Assembly: GCA_050084515.1 (NCBI GenBank)
Contig: CM114273.1
Location: forward strand, 10,788,001 to 10,852,000
Source: Blasia pusilla
Taxonomy: Eukaryota > Marchantiophyta > Marchantiopsida > Blasiales
Direction: 5' to 3'
Length of the DNA: 64,000 nucleotides
Below, piece by piece: positions 1 to 11,689 of this stretch (the first letter of the stretch is position 1; each line of letters begins with the position of its first letter). The position numbers were made by a program, and so were the translations under genes. Below the pieces are notes generated by a model, which worked only from the letters and a program-made list of their open reading frames with translations, did no database searches and was not told the DNA's origin.

Positions 1-3000
1 ATGCCCTATCGTCTTATCCTTCGCGTCGTAGGGGTTTTCTGCTCTCCACTCCTCGTTTCTAACATGAGCGTTCGCGTCCGTTTCTGCGCCATGAAGCAAC
101 TGTCCATGCTATCTCGATCTCATTTTTTTTCGTAGGAAACAACGAAGATGCGAAGCTCACGGGGCTTTCGTATCGACCCGCGCTACCGGTGGCAAGTCGT
201 CTAATGCAGCTTTGAGGCTTTAGTAAAAGGGTATAAATGAAGCACCCACGGTTTTGCCCTAATATTATAAGTCGTATTCTAGCACGTTGTGTGGATAGTA
301 TGCATAGCTCATCATATTTCTAAATCAGAAAGGCGAAACGTTTTACCGGCGATCGAACTCGACGAGGAAGTTCTCAATCGTTGAAAGCGTAATATTTATT
401 GGGTGTTACTAGTATACATCTGCCCATGTTAGCCCTCGTCTAACCGAGAGTCAAGCGAGCTTGATAGAATTTCTTTGCACGAGTAAACGTTTAATCATCA
501 AAGTGTGGGTGGTGATTTGTGTATATCTTAAAATTTGCAACTCAAAACTTTCTCTCAAATTCTTTGTTTCTTTTTCATCGAATCTCCCAAGTATACTTAC
601 ATGTACATCTACAACCAGTTGTCTGGGAGAGTGTCTTTATTATTTGTGACACGTGGCAATCATCTAAAAAAAAGATTTCATATACTATGGATAATTTTTT
701 AAAAAAAATTGTGTGGCACCTTACTAATATGAAGAGTTTGTGCCAGTGAATGTTAGGATTTTCACGCACTAAAATAGGAAAAATGGAAAAGAAAAATCTC
801 ATTCCACATACATGGAATGAGGGCCAAATTGGTGGTGAAAGAATTGCCTCCATCCAATTTAGCCAAGAATTTGGTGACTAATGAAACGAACTTCAACCGG
901 ATCAGCTCCCATCTGGAAACCTACATAATGGCTTCTCCTCACAATTGAGTTTGAACTCACTCGCTCCCCTCTACGATCTTGCCAATCGATTGCTTCCTAC
1001 TAGAGGCCGACTGTTCAAGCAACTTGTGTTCTCATGGAGTGTCCCTTCATGATGCTCCATGAGAAGTAGAGTGCATGTTTGGACATCTTTAAATACTCTA
1101 CGGTTTTGTATCATTTGGCCCAATGCACGCAATAGGTGTGGGACGTGTGCTTCGGGAGCGAGGGTCTTTGCGCACTTTGCTGTCCAAAATACTGTCAGCT
1201 CCCCTTCCTCTCTAGAAAGAAAACCCATCCGAAAATGCCAAGAAGTGGGGATTCAAGGAGTAGAGACGCAGAGGCCCCGCGGTTCACTCCTGCTCAAGGC
1301 GATTTGGATCCAAAACGAGAACATTCGTTCCGAGTACCTTTCGCGTTGCTTCTTGGAACTTCGAAGCTCGCGCTTGCCCCTCCCCTCCCCCCCTCCCTCC
1401 CTCCCCACGTTTCGATTCTACAATCGCCTCCCGTCCCAAATCGGTTTATTTTTTGGCTACGCCTCCCGAATTGGATGATTTATAGGTGCGTGATGTCGGG
1501 GAAGGCGACCACGCCAAACACGCACTTCGCGTCGCGAGGAAACTCGCCTCCTCATTCGAGTCGGATGCTAACTAACATGGGCCGAGGCCCTTAAGGGCAA
1601 GGGGATAAGAACAGTTTCTTGGCTTGCCGGTTGTCATGCCCTCGCAAGGAGTAGGGTGATCTGAGCGAGTCAATGCGCCGAATATGGAGGCGGAGGTGTG
1701 GCCGAGTGAGGGTGCGCGGTCCCGAGAGGTGGCGATGGAGTTTAACCGTCGTATGATGCATCTACATTTACCTAAAAGAAGCACCTCCTCCTCCCGTCTA
1801 CGTGCGTTAGAATCACGTGGTTACTCAGCAGCACCTTCTCTCCTCCGTACGGGAATTGGCTGTTGGGAACTCGCATGGGAACTGTACCCAAAACCGAGTT
1901 TGATTCGTGATCTGATCGTATCGACCCGTGTAGAAAACACTATTATATCTATTTGCGTTAGCGATGGACCCGGACGATGAGTCAGTCATGTTCGCTGCTG
2001 TAGAATTGTACATCTAGTGACCCCTGTTTGTGCGAGCCTTGCTCTTCATTGACCTGGGATCACTGTGCGAAAGAGATTTGAATTGCTTGCCAAATATTCA
2101 TGGTGTCGGTCGGTCGGTCGGTGGGTGACATTGACCATCGCACACAGAAAGAGGGTTGCGAACGGTGAACGTATGCGGAGAAATGGTTGGAGTAGACGAA
2201 AGATGGGAATAACTTGCAGCTGGTTTATTTATTTTATGGCTCCGGAATCGAATCGCCGACGAGCAGTGCATGGCGCTCCGGAGAGCCGCGTCGATCAGGG
2301 ACGGTGATAATCACAGGCAACAGTACCACGAATCTATGCTCGTCTCACAACACGCAAGCCGAAACCGAAAGAGGTAGATCGGGCCCTCGAGTCTCTTCAG
2401 ACCATAGTCCGGGGTTTTTTCACGAGAACCGGTACAGAACCGGTGTTCCGGAGCCCGGACCGGTAAATTTAGATTTCTAACCGGCTTTTCAGATACGTTT
2501 ACAAAGAAACCCCCCTAAACCTGCCAGTTTTTTCCCGACGAGTTTGGATTAAATCGGAATTTTTTTATTTTAGCCGGCTACGATTACTCGTAACCCCGGA
2601 TCTCCCCGTTCATTGCTTCAGACTCACTGACGGACGACCTTTCTCCCTCGTTTCTCGCTGCGTCCCAACGCAATCCCCGGAAGCACTCCCGTCTACTCGA
2701 AATAAATATTCCAGCTGCTCCATTCCGCTGATTACATCACCTTTTCTTACGCTTTGTTTCTTCATCTAGCTACATCAGTCGTCTCAACTAGGCCGGTCGC
2801 TCCTCTCCACTCTCCTCTCTCACAAGTCCCATGGGATCTCAGTAGCAGTAGTGCGCTTCGCTCCGCTTCGCTTCGGTTCCGTCCTGTGGGGCCCTTGCGG
2901 GGAACAAGATCCTGACCGGAATCTGACACAGAGGTAGTGCCTGACAGGAGAGCCCGGCCGTCCGTCCGTCCGTCCGTCCGTCCGGCCGGCGGGCCTTGCC

Positions 3001-3879
3001 TGAGCGCGGGTCTACGGCATGTAAACTTAAGGCAGCGCACTTACGCACGTACCTATGGGAGCTAAATAACTCATCCGCCTACCTCTAAGAGCTTATTAGC
3101 GGCTTGCTGGACATCATATAAGTCTCCTCCTTAGAAGCTGGTCTTCGTTCGTTTGCGTCCGGTCGGATAAGCATCAATGTTTTCGTGATGTCATATTATG
3201 GAGCATTTTATTTGCTTTCACGAAAACTTTTCCCCCCCTTTATTTCACGTGGCCATGCAATGGATCGGCATCTTTTAGATTAAAGTATTAGGAGGAAATA
3301 GATTATTTTATTATGTAAAAAAAATATTGAACAAACATTATAAGAGAAGGAGGTTAGGAATGAAAAAAATTTGCTTCACAAACTAATAAACAATTCAAGG
3401 AGTTATTTCATTAATTGATTGAAACAAATTTCACAAGAACACGGGTGGTTGGCTTGATGTGAATGGACAACTAGATGAGTGATCGCCAATCATTTTGGCT
3501 TGGCGTATCGATGCTTGTGCATGTTATAATACTATTGAGATGCATTGTTGATAATAACTAATGATAACACATAGAGAAGGATTACTAGAAGTGGTAAGCT
3601 GAAAATTCTCTAGGGAATGTTGTAAAGTGCATTTTATGCACGTGGAGATAGTAAGTTCCAACCAGAGTACGGGTTGCAACGACTAAGGTTTAGTATAAAG
3701 CTCATCATAAGGAAGGTTGAATAAGGAACCGAATGCATGTTGAAATAGACCAAGGATTCATATAAAGGGGCATTGAGCATATGCTTAAGGAAGCATAATA
3801 GCCTATAGGACGCATTTTGTGAGATTTTATATCTATGGATGATAAACCATAAGAGAGTTGTTTTCAAAATAAGTAATAA
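1..3879. other. Left flank with no recognised gene
   Basis: Only short reading frames without recognisable domains occur here, so I call no gene. The stretch mixes AT-rich DNA (about 470-870 and 3180-3880) with more GC-rich DNA (about 1250-1450 and 2590-3050). It holds simple repeats: CGGT x4 at 2107-2122 and a GTCC-type tetranucleotide run at 2958-2984. A 30-bp segment at 2586-2616 (actcgtaaccccggatctcc and following bases) recurs at about 35710-35741, so part of this flank is probably an old dispersed repeat. Confidence 0.5.
2958..2984. repeat. Tetranucleotide microsatellite (CCGT/GTCC)n
   Basis: About six to seven perfect tandem tetranucleotide units are followed by GC-rich sequence. No function is implied. 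Confidence 0.85.
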
Positions 3880-4900
3880 AATGCTCGCTCCTGATCATCT
3901 CCCCACAACCAAACCTAATCAAGTCTCGTCAGCAAGGTCAAAGACTTCACGATAGCACTAAAACCCTTGACATACCGTAGATAGAAGTTTTCCAGTCCCA
4001 GAGACGCTCGGACTCGACTCACATCTCTAGGGCGTGGAATCTGCGCAATAGCCTTCATATTCGTCTATTGAATACCTAACCCACTCGGGTATATGGTGTG
4101 TCCCAAGTACTAAATCTTCTCCTAAAGAATCTCCATTTGCCTTGATGTAACTTCAATCCATGTAACTGCAATCGCCAAATCACCTCCTCTAGGTGTCGCT
4201 CATACTCCTCAACTGTAGAATTAAAGATAAGAATATCATCTATGTAACATCATACAAAATCCAAGCCAACCAAAATCCTATCCATCACTCTCTGAAACTC
4301 CACAGGCACGTTCTTCAACCCAAATGGTAAGAACTACCACTGATACCAAAAATCTCTCTCGAATCGAACTATCCCCTAGAATGTTGTCTACTCCGTGTCC
4401 TCCAACTTGATAGGAAGCTGATGATAGCCATCACGGAGATCTCAAGTACTAAAGATCTTTGCATGCCCTACCGTATCCAAGATATCCTCAGGGGTAGGCA
4501 TGGCATACCGATCTGACTTCATCTGTCGACTGATAGGACGGTAATCTGTACACGTCCACCTATCCGTCCAATTGCCATATATATATCCTTCTTCGCCGGC
4601 ATGACTATGGCAGATGCATACTCCCCATGCGATAACTCCACAAGTTTTGCCTCCAACAAGTCCTCACTCTTGCTCTGAATCAAGGCTTGTTCCATATCGA
4701 AATACCTGTAGGGTCGACAAAAGATGGGCGTATCACTAGCCAACTCGATCCGTATCTCGGGACCCTTCAATGAACCCAAGTCTCTCATACTGAAGGCAAA
4801 AAAATTGACATGCCCTCTCAGAAACCTATGAACCTACCGTCGCTCTCCTCTTGTCAAATTGAGACCTATCACAGGTTCCCAAGTCTCCATTTTGACCTCA
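3880..4900 (-). pseudogene. Copy A reverse transcriptase fragment
   Basis: A Ty3/gypsy RT, broken. Reading leftwards from about 4790, the sequence matches the RT N-terminal segment of copies B and C: a MRDLGSLKG-type start, then ELASDTPIFCRPYRY and the HGEYASA block. A degraded palm region follows, with a Y-I-D-D-type active site at about 4240 and the conserved Phe-Gly-Leu-Lys-Asn region nearby. Several stops interrupt the frame, including some that look like CAG to TAG. The segment ends at about 3880, near the RT/RNase H connection, where similarity to copy C is lost. It cannot make active enzyme. Confidence 0.8.
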
Positions 4901-5169
4901 CTTGGAGAGGGCGTAACCTCCGACTTTGGTTGCTATGTAGCAACCTTACCCACCTCCGCAACAATCAATCCACTCTGACCTCCTAAACCATGCTCCATAT
5001 TCAAAAAATAAACATGTGCTCCTCTGGCCGCCTTCCCAAGAAGTCCATGGGTGTTTATCTCTCCTCGTCCCATCCCTAGCCAATGCCTGTATAGACCCTA
5101 TAGGCAATGCTCCAACTTGTGGACGTGACGACATGGATGACACTCGCATCCACCTCTACTCAGCCATAT

Positions 5170-6160
5170 CTAGGCTGACTATCCATGTGAGATAGTTGAG
5201 GTCCATAACCTTCCCCAACACTTGTCTTCGTGATGCCTCAGTCATACCTGGCACCACTGTAGTACCCGTAGCCAACCCTATGGCGTGCTCGCACTCATTC
5301 TGCCGTAGGCTCCTCCAATGCTCGGGTCACCTCATCACAAAGCATACATGGCCCTCCCTGAAGAAAGGCATGGGATGTTGGGAAGCTCACCAACGTAGGT
5401 AAAGCTGCCCTAAACTCCCCCACGCTATTGGCCATCGCCAATAGTGGTCTATCATCCTGCGTCGCCACCTAAGATCGACGCCCTGAGCCCATAAGAGCAT
5501 CCACTTTGAGATGTGGTGCTCTCTAGACTCCATCGTATGCTCGACTCAATACCTATGATGGTATCAGGTTTGTCCACCATAGTCGTGGACGGTGGGCGCT
5601 TGATCCAACACTCGCTGCATCTAACAACACAGTAGGTCCCAACCAAGACCTCACCTGATGCACACTCGTTATCACACGTGCACGATTGTCTTCCAACAAC
5701 GGCACGTTCTCCAAAATGTACGTTGGAGAACATGTCTGACTCTCCTGCAAGTGTTGCACTTCTTGCAACATCTCCCACAACATCCCTAACCTCAGATCCT
5801 GCAATCCAAACCCTCGGCTAGTTGATGGATGACCCTAACATGGCCATCCACCAATCACCAAATGAATGGTGCCAACTCTATCTAGATCTTGCGCCCCCAT
5901 CAAAGAGATATCGACGGGTAGTGTATGTTGATACCCCCGTATTGCAAATACTGGCAACAACTTAGGATACCTCTGGACCAATCTCGCCATGTGACGGAAT
6001 GATACTGGCTATGCGGTCTCATCTCTCTCCACATAAAGGTACCGATGCACTCGTATGCCTGCCTACAACACCGCAGCTAATCCGATACTAACCCCTCTGA
6101 AGAGATCTAACACCCTAACATCCTCCTCTAGACACTGCCATACAATGGGTGTGGTATCTA
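5170..6160 (-). pseudogene. Copy A cytosine-5 DNA methyltransferase domain
   Basis: This is a Dnmt3/DRM-like C5-cytosine methyltransferase catalytic domain; such enzymes transfer methyl from S-adenosylmethionine to cytosine. Reading leftwards: motif I (VLDLFRG-type) near 6110, the Gly-Trp-Pro-Cys of motif IV near 5845, the Glu-Asn-Val motif (LENVPLLED) near 5725, the DAASVGSSAHRPRLWW block near 5610 and a C-terminal GQAMDLN-type block near 5200. A TAG follows directly after the catalytic Cys codon, where Gln is expected, exactly as in copy B. Other stops and frameshifts are present. It lies between protease and RT, the same place as in B and C. Confidence 0.85.
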
Positions 6161-6559
6161 GTGGTGTCAACGTCTCCACTCTAGGAGCCCGATCGCCGTC
6201 TGACTCTCGCTGCTCCGGGATAAAGGCATGACTCCACGCTTGCCTTACAAGGTCGTCGGCAATCCTCTATAGCTCTCGAGTCGTACCCTACAATGGTGAA
6301 GAGGTCTCACCAACCTAGGAAGAGATACTTGCCATGGCCTATCTCTTCGTGGGACTATCCGCTACTAGGACATCCTCGGCATGTGCGTTCCCCTCCAACA
6401 ACTCTCCTGGCCAGCTAACACTACCTATGAAAGCTGCTAACGTGGTCACAGACTCATCTCATGGTCAACCACCTCGTCCCCAAACTATACGGGTAACTAA
6501 CTCATCCGCCCGTCTAAACTGCCAAAACTGCCATCCTGGCTGATAAGAAACGGTCTCCT

Positions 6560-6962
6560 CCTAGAAGTCGAGGATGAATCTTAGGGGATATAATATGGTA
6601 CTCCCCACCAACACATTGTACTAGTCAGCTAGTGTCGTAATCGCAAGTGTGCGCATCATAGCACTATCCGTCACATGCTCTAGTTGGACTTTGATAACTA
6701 TCTCCTTTCGAGACATATACTGCATGGATGACACACCCCCAATCAAGTTATGTATCTAGAAGGGATAAGGCTCTATGTCGGCCTTCTGTAACCCCAACGC
6801 TAAACACGCCGCCTTCCCTAATATCAAGGGCTGCGCTCCCGAATCATGTAGGATGCGCTGCGGGTGGAACACTATCCCTCTCAGACTAACCAAGCAAAAT
6901 ACTCGAGCTTGGTTATCCAATAATACCATGCCAAGTGTCACCACGGCCCGCTCTATGGCCAA
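6560..6962 (-). pseudogene. Copy A retropepsin-like aspartic protease
   Basis: The frame at 6962-6756 reads through LLDNQARVF, then the active site His-Asp-Ser-Gly-Ala-Gln, then LILGKAACLALGL, and stops at a TAG that replaces a Gln found in copy C. Homology continues downstream to the Y-D/N-V-L-V-G segment near 6610. D-S-G is a usual retropepsin catalytic triad. In retroelements this enzyme cleaves the Gag-Pol polyprotein. It is broken by the nonsense codon. Confidence 0.8.
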
Positions 6963-7469
6963 TCAAGTTGGCATATCTACCAACTTCACCGCTGCTGCAT
7001 GCCATGTCTCAATGGGGGACGTCCCTAGCACTTGCTCTAAGGGTATGTCCACCACCTCCTCAGCAACCTCTGATCGAGAGGCAATCACCTCTCCACACTC
7101 ACACAACGTGGCTGCCAGCCGAAACATCTTAGATGGTCTAACTCCCAATGTCACCAACTCTATGGCGGAAAATAGCGGAGCTTGGCTCACCCTAGTGGCC
7201 ACCTCCAACATTGTGGTCGACACTGAATCCACTTGAGACGGCATAGGAGCTGTCACTCCAACTCCTCGTGATGTCAACGCACATGCATGACCTATAGGCA
7301 CCGTTGGTCGTCGAGGCACCATCAATGGTGTGTGTAGTGCCTCTGACAATGTGAATGACTGTGGAACCCTGGCTTGCTGCCCAACGGTCCCCTCCTGTGG
7401 GTCAATCTCAACCCCACCTCTCGATGGCTTGATTACTCTTGTAGCACCCCAAATCACCGCCGCCGCAGC
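6963..7469 (-). pseudogene. Copy A gag C-terminal spacer domain
   Basis: This open stretch encodes the C-terminal part of Gag. It includes a block shared with B (13600-13884) and C (about 60390-60130), with landmarks PLFSAIELVTLG, FRLAATLCECGEV, ASRSEVAEEVVDIP and LEQVLGT. I recognise no known family. It is followed directly by the protease. The upstream half of the gag fragment lies at 8642-8774, beyond the 7470-8636 insertion. Confidence 0.7.
7465..7469. repeat. Probable target-site duplication gcagc (left)
   Basis: The pentamer gcagc is repeated at 8637-8641, on the other side of the 7470-8636 insertion, and the copy A gag reading continues across it. This marks a transposition event. Confidence 0.6.
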
Positions 7470-8636
7470 TTGTGATACCCACAATTTTGTACTTTGGAAG
7501 AAATGTATCTTTTTATTGAACAAAGACTCTTGTATATTATGGTTTGGACTATTATATGCAATTATGGAGAAGAACGAATAAGATTCAAGTGAATCACGAA
7601 GCTCCTAAGACAAGGCAGAGAGATGGAAGATCAAGGATTTGCCTTAGAGGAGAATCAAAAGCCGTTACGAAGTATAAAAGATCAACGCGAAGCTTAGCGA
7701 AGCTCAACGAAGCTCTGTATACAAAGTACTTTGCTCTTAAGCGAAGCACGAAGAGCGAAGCACGAAGAGAATGAAGAACTTCATCCTCCGGAAATTTAGC
7801 GCAGCGAAGCTCAGCATGATTGTGATTCGAACCGGCACATAGTTAAAACAATTAGACTAGGAAAGGGCGCGACCCTTTGTATCAAATTGGTAGTTAGAAC
7901 AGTTTTGTACTGCGGATTCATAGGGATCGTAGGAAAAGCTAAGAGAACCATAGATCTAGGTAGTTCTGAGATATTGAAGAGACACCAACTTCCTCAAGAA
8001 CGCCGGATCATAGAAACGCGGCTCCTACTCTCGAGAATATTTAAGAAACAGATGAAGCTATCATTATCATTCGCTCATGAAGTCCTTATGCTGTAGGAAT
8101 GGTCCGAGCAAGAGAGTTGTACCCTCTCGCGCTTGTATATACTTTGAAGTCTTCCAATTCTTGATGGAGTAGTAAAGCATTCATTCCTTCATTCTGATGT
8201 GCGATGCTTATGTCTGAATATTCTTTTTGGGTCTGCCGAGTGAAGAGTGAATCAAGCGAACCTTTCTAATCAATGGAATAATCAACATAGAGTTGTATGA
8301 AATTTGTTTGACAGAGAGTAACCTGCCCCGACGGACTAAGTTCCAAAAGTAGGAGAAGCCAACTTTATTCTTGAGGTCTCTGTGAGGTTCCGAGATGTCG
8401 AGAGAACAAATTGCCTGAGCGTACTTGAAATTCCACTCGAGAGAATTGAAGAAGAAAACATAGGAACTAAAAAGGATCGGAAGATGTTACTGAAATACTA
8501 CATTTGAATTCCATAATCAAATACACTACTTTTACAACATAATAATCACTTTATACTCTCTTTTCATCCAACAATGATCCTCTTGGGGGATCGAACTCTA
8601 CAATTGACTGTAAATAAGAAACACTTAGACATTACA
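7470..8636. mobile_element. Probable solo LTR (about 1.17 kb) inserted in copy A gag
   Basis: The segment begins (t)tgtgatacccac, ends acattaca and is flanked by gcagc on both sides. It carries no recognisable retrotransposon protein. A TATA-like tgtatata lies near 8137. These are the properties of a solo LTR, possibly Ty1/copia type. Copy C lacks it at the homologous place (about 60660). Its GCGAAGC-rich stretch (7685-7770) is internally repetitive. The class assignment is inference; the insertion itself is clear from the comparison with copy C. Confidence 0.6.
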
Positions 8637-8641
8637 GCAGC

Positions 8642-8774
8642 CTTAACCTAAGCCGCCCTACACATAAATCCCATACTAGCAAGATCCTCACACGGATGAG
8701 GGTAAGAGGTGGAAGCTGGAGTCACACTAGCTACTCTCCGCTCCGTGCCTTCACTGAGGTGCATCATCGTGGAT
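8642..8774 (-). pseudogene. Copy A gag fragment beyond the solo LTR
   Basis: This segment aligns closely with copy C at about 60666-60783 (landmark ccatactggcgagatcctcac in C), the part of gag upstream of the spacer domain. It continues the reading interrupted at 7469. Similarity to copy C ends near 8774, where LINE-related sequence begins. Confidence 0.75.
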
Positions 8775-8913
8775 GTTCAAGAGAAGGCATCATCATTAGT
8801 GACTACTTCCCATAGTTGAGGATTGCAGGAAGTTGTCGAAACTTTGGAAGTGAAAATGAAATCTTATGTTGAAGCTACAAAGGTTGCACATATCTCTTTC
8901 TTTCAAGAGAAAG

Positions 8914-9909
8914 TGTCATGCGCCTACTCTCCTTGAACGTTAATCTTTGTTGTTGCGGAAGCGTGTGTTCAGTAGGACACGCTTTTAATGCTGATTTGCA
9001 TCCAAACACGCACTCACGTTAGTCGAGTCTGGATCAATCAGCAGTTCTAACTTGCCGAGTTTTCGACTTGGCCTCTCATCAAGCTCAACCTTCCTACTTT
9101 CACGGTTTACAAGACACGAAAGTCTCGAAAGACTTGGGACAGATTTTCTGGTCGGTTCAAGAACCTCAAACAGCATTTGGTGCTTGGCAGTTCCAATTGT
9201 CCAATGGACATCCAATGAGTCCCTACCCATGACTCACACAAAATGAATCATAGGTTGGAAACCAAGTGTGGCTTACGAAATCTACTCCATCGATCAGGTT
9301 TGGGTTTTGAATTCCAACCCCAAACTCTTGTTCCATCCCGTGCCTTTGAGACGCCGTTTGGTGCTCAAAGTGGGGTTTGTGTTCCAAGACTCCTTTGAGA
9401 GACTCCCCCCTCACTAGTACTTCTGGGAATCCCCCCCCTAACTTTAGATAAAGATAGTCGGGCCCCTCAGATTGGCCCTCAACCCGATTGCTCTCACAAT
9501 TGTTTTTGGCCAATATCTCAGCTTGTACTTATGCGTTTTCTAAGATCTTTAATGCATTGGAAGCATCTTAAGATAAGCTTTCCAACGCGCCCTTCTTTTT
9601 CCAAACTCATACTGGGATTAAACGTTATGTTCCAAAACATAGTCAAAATCCCCAAACGCTAGTCGTGTCCAAAATTGGTTCTCACCTCTTTGGCAACCAA
9701 CCTTCCAAGACTCAACTCATTGCAGGTTTCCTGCTTACAACCACAAATGCATGAAATGCACAACTCTGTTTCGCGTTTCATCTCTTGGACTTTTCCAAGA
9801 GACCATTCTAAAAGCATCTCTAAAGTGTGATCATCATAGTGTGAGTCCACTAGAGTTATGACATTTCACTTGGCGCCTATTTGGTGTTCGTTTGGTTATA
9901 AGGGTCGCG
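8914..9909 (-). mobile_element. Solo LTR of the chromovirus D family
   Basis: The segment begins tgtcatgcgcctactctcct, the reverse complement of the D LTR end, and closes with tttggttataagggtcgcga, the reverse complement of the D LTR start. It aligns end to end with the D LTRs (13885-14903, 21517-22519). No PBS, PPT or internal sequence flanks it, so it is a solo LTR from unequal recombination. It splits LINE ORF1. I see no clean target duplication; the last bases of the LTR are altered. Confidence 0.85.
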
Positions 9910-10197
9910 AGAGCAAGAGATAGAAAAGGAAAACCAATTTTCACGTAGAAAGAATGTGAGAATCTCAGGATTGCCGAAAATCGAGAGCAAAGAGGTGAAG
10001 AGTGTTGTCACAAAGTTCTAGATTGATACACTTCATGTTTACAACCCGAACTTGGCTCAAGCTTTCCGCATTGGGAAAACGGGAACACAACCTTGTGCTA
10101 TTCTAGTTAAATTTGTGGATCAAACTCAACGTGATACTGCCATGGCTAACAAGGCCATTCTCAAAGGACGGAGGATATGGTTAGATCCTGATCTTAC

Positions 10198-10202
10198 ACC
10201 TC
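10198..10202. repeat. Target-site duplication acctc of copy B (left)
   Basis: The pentamer acctc precedes the TGTCAC start of copy B and recurs at 28574-28578 after its end. Removing copy B and one duplicate joins the two LINE ORF1 halves in frame, apart from a TAA codon where Gln is expected. Confidence 0.8.
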
Positions 10203-10320
10203 TGTCACGTCCTTTAGGATAGATCGGTGAGATCTAGTAGAGCTTCTTCAAGAGTAGTGGAGGACAGGCCTAGGAGGTTGAGGATGACCTGCTGAGGCCC
10301 CAGGAAACCTGCTCTCTCAG
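10203..10320 (+). repeat. Copy B 5' LTR, conserved beginning only
   Basis: These about 115 bp match the start of the 3' LTR (27927-28044) at nearly every base. Agreement stops at a small inverted repeat: ggaaacctg at 10303-10311, loop ctctct, then cagg. Beyond this, no similarity to the remaining 3' LTR (28045-28573) is visible to me. The 5' LTR is therefore either replaced, recombined or strongly diverged past this point. Confidence 0.75.
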
Positions 10321-11689
10321 GGAGTGCTCATCGGAGCAAGGGTTGCTTGGATTGTTCTTTGCATTTGCCGATTTTTCGTGTGGAAGAGTGGCGCGCGGAA
10401 GCGCTGCCCAATTTATGATAGGGATTGAGTATGGGGCGAGTTGCTCCATGCCGGTGCTTTCAGGAGCACCATGTGGCTTGCTGATTTGCATTTTTACAGG
10501 TTTTACATTTTTGTTGGGAGGAATCAGCCCGGCAGCGCTGCCGAATATTGGGTAGAAGAAAGAGACAGTGGGCTTTATGATAGTCCACTTCAATTTTTAC
10601 TGGAATGTTTGATTCCAAATATTTTTTGATACTAGCGTAGATCCTAAAGCTGTGCACGCTTTCCAAAAATAGTACACAATTTGGAGTTGTGACCAAAAAG
10701 TTATGGTCAATCTTGCAAAACTGCCATTACTAGGCAATTTTTAGGGTTAAATTGTGCAAACCCTAAACCAGCCGCCACACCGGCAGCGGCCGTCGCCGTC
10801 ATAGTCACCGTCAATCTTCACTACCACCGTTTGTCCGTCACCATTAATGGTCCACCCTTGGTTGCCATTTCCGCCGTTACGGGGTGGAGGGTCTTCCACA
10901 ACGTTCGTTGATTCTCGAACTTGTGTTGCCATCACGTACTTTGTTTTGGCCGCCACCGTCATCAACCTGTCATGGCATATGACCTCCTGTTATAGTGTTT
11001 GAGTTTTAATTTCCTGCTGCTATGTTGTGATTGGTAGCCGCTCAACGACGATCGGGTATCGTGCCGTGACGCCTGTGACGCCCGTAGCCGCAACGGGCCG
11101 CCGATTGCCGCAACGTGCCGCTCGTGGCCGCACCGCACCGTCTTGATCGCGGAGCCGCTCCGGCATTGTGGAGCAGAGTGTGGGTTTATTGTTGATTGAG
11201 GAGGGTATGCCGCCAAATGCCGCATCCCATCATCGAGGGCCGTGCCGTTCGTAGCCGCGTGCGTCGCCGCGCACGCAACGCCGTTCTGCTGGAACTGCAT
11301 CGTCTATCGAGGAGTTTTGAACAATGTCAGTACGGGAGGAGTATGACTTGCTGATTGGAGGAGTTGTCTCCACGACCGAGTTGGGGTCGAGATTCAAAGT
11401 TGTTGAGGAGCGACATCGACATGTGTTCAGGTTACCCATTCTGGTCCTTTACCGTGCACGTGTGAGGGATTCTAGGATTTGGGTAGTTTATTTGGGGATA
11501 TTGGGTGTGTGGATGCTGAGAGCATCATTTATGTATGTGATTTAGGGGACATAGACCTGTGTGGGATGTACGGAGTTGAGGGTAGGTTGTCGATGAGATG
11601 ATAGCGTGGTCGATTTGCCGCACCACGCCGCTTATTGCCGCACGTTACATGTCTCGGGGAGGGAGAATGTAGATCGAGTGCCACATTTT
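10321..11689 (+). other. Copy B leader / diverged 5' LTR region, non-coding
   Basis: No retrotransposon domain is visible. The region contains clusters of the GCCGCA/TGCCGC motif at about 11040-11300 and again at 11615-11650. No primer-binding site matching the usual initiator-Met form could be identified with confidence. Short reading frames here (for example 10343-10555 and 11324-11545) have no recognisable features. Confidence 0.5.

Larger units (their letters stand above)
3880..8774 (-). mobile_element. Copy A: partial DNMT-encoding Ty3/gypsy element
   Basis: Read on the minus strand, the segment runs from a gag fragment (right) through retropepsin and a cytosine-5 DNA methyltransferase domain into RT (left). 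It stops inside the RT, so RNase H, integrase, PHD finger and both LTRs are missing. Similarity to copy C is continuous from about 3880 (C about 57040) to 8774 (C about 60783), apart from a 1.17-kb insertion at 7470-8636. All coding blocks carry stops and frameshifts, so the copy is dead. Its right edge abuts LINE ORF1-like sequence. Boundaries were set by where similarity to copy C ends, not by LTRs. Confidence 0.85.
8790..10202 (+). pseudogene. LINE ORF1 (nucleic-acid-binding protein), interrupted
   Basis: Coding sequence at 8820-8913 reads LQEVVETLEVKMKSYVEATK, a coiled-coil-like helix. After the solo LTR, 9912-10202 reads EQEIEKENQFSRRKNVRISG, the typical junction between coiled coil and RRM in L1 ORF1 proteins. 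It continues through AQAFRIGKTGTQPCAILVKF and KGRRIWLDPDLTP, the usual C-terminal domain. An in-frame TAG lies near 10019. The last residues are encoded beyond copy B at 28579-28700, ending with TAA. ORF1 proteins bind LINE RNA and act as chaperones. Recognition rests on overall L1 ORF1 resemblance. Confidence 0.7.

Noticed and set aside
1059-1594. Two overlapping plus-strand frames of about 140-150 codons
   Set aside because: No recognisable domain, low-complexity C/T-rich centre, and the two frames cannot both be real.
6775-7236. Plus-strand frame of 153 codons
   Set aside because: It is antisense to the copy A protease and gag spacer; a shadow frame. The same holds for 59965-60375 in copy C.
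7470-8636. A full copia element in copy A
   Set aside because: No integrase, RT or second LTR is visible within the 1.17 kb; a solo LTR explains it better.
10343-10629. Short hydrophobic plus-strand frames in the copy B leader
   Set aside because: Two overlapping frames with membrane-like composition but no counterpart in copy C and no start-context support.
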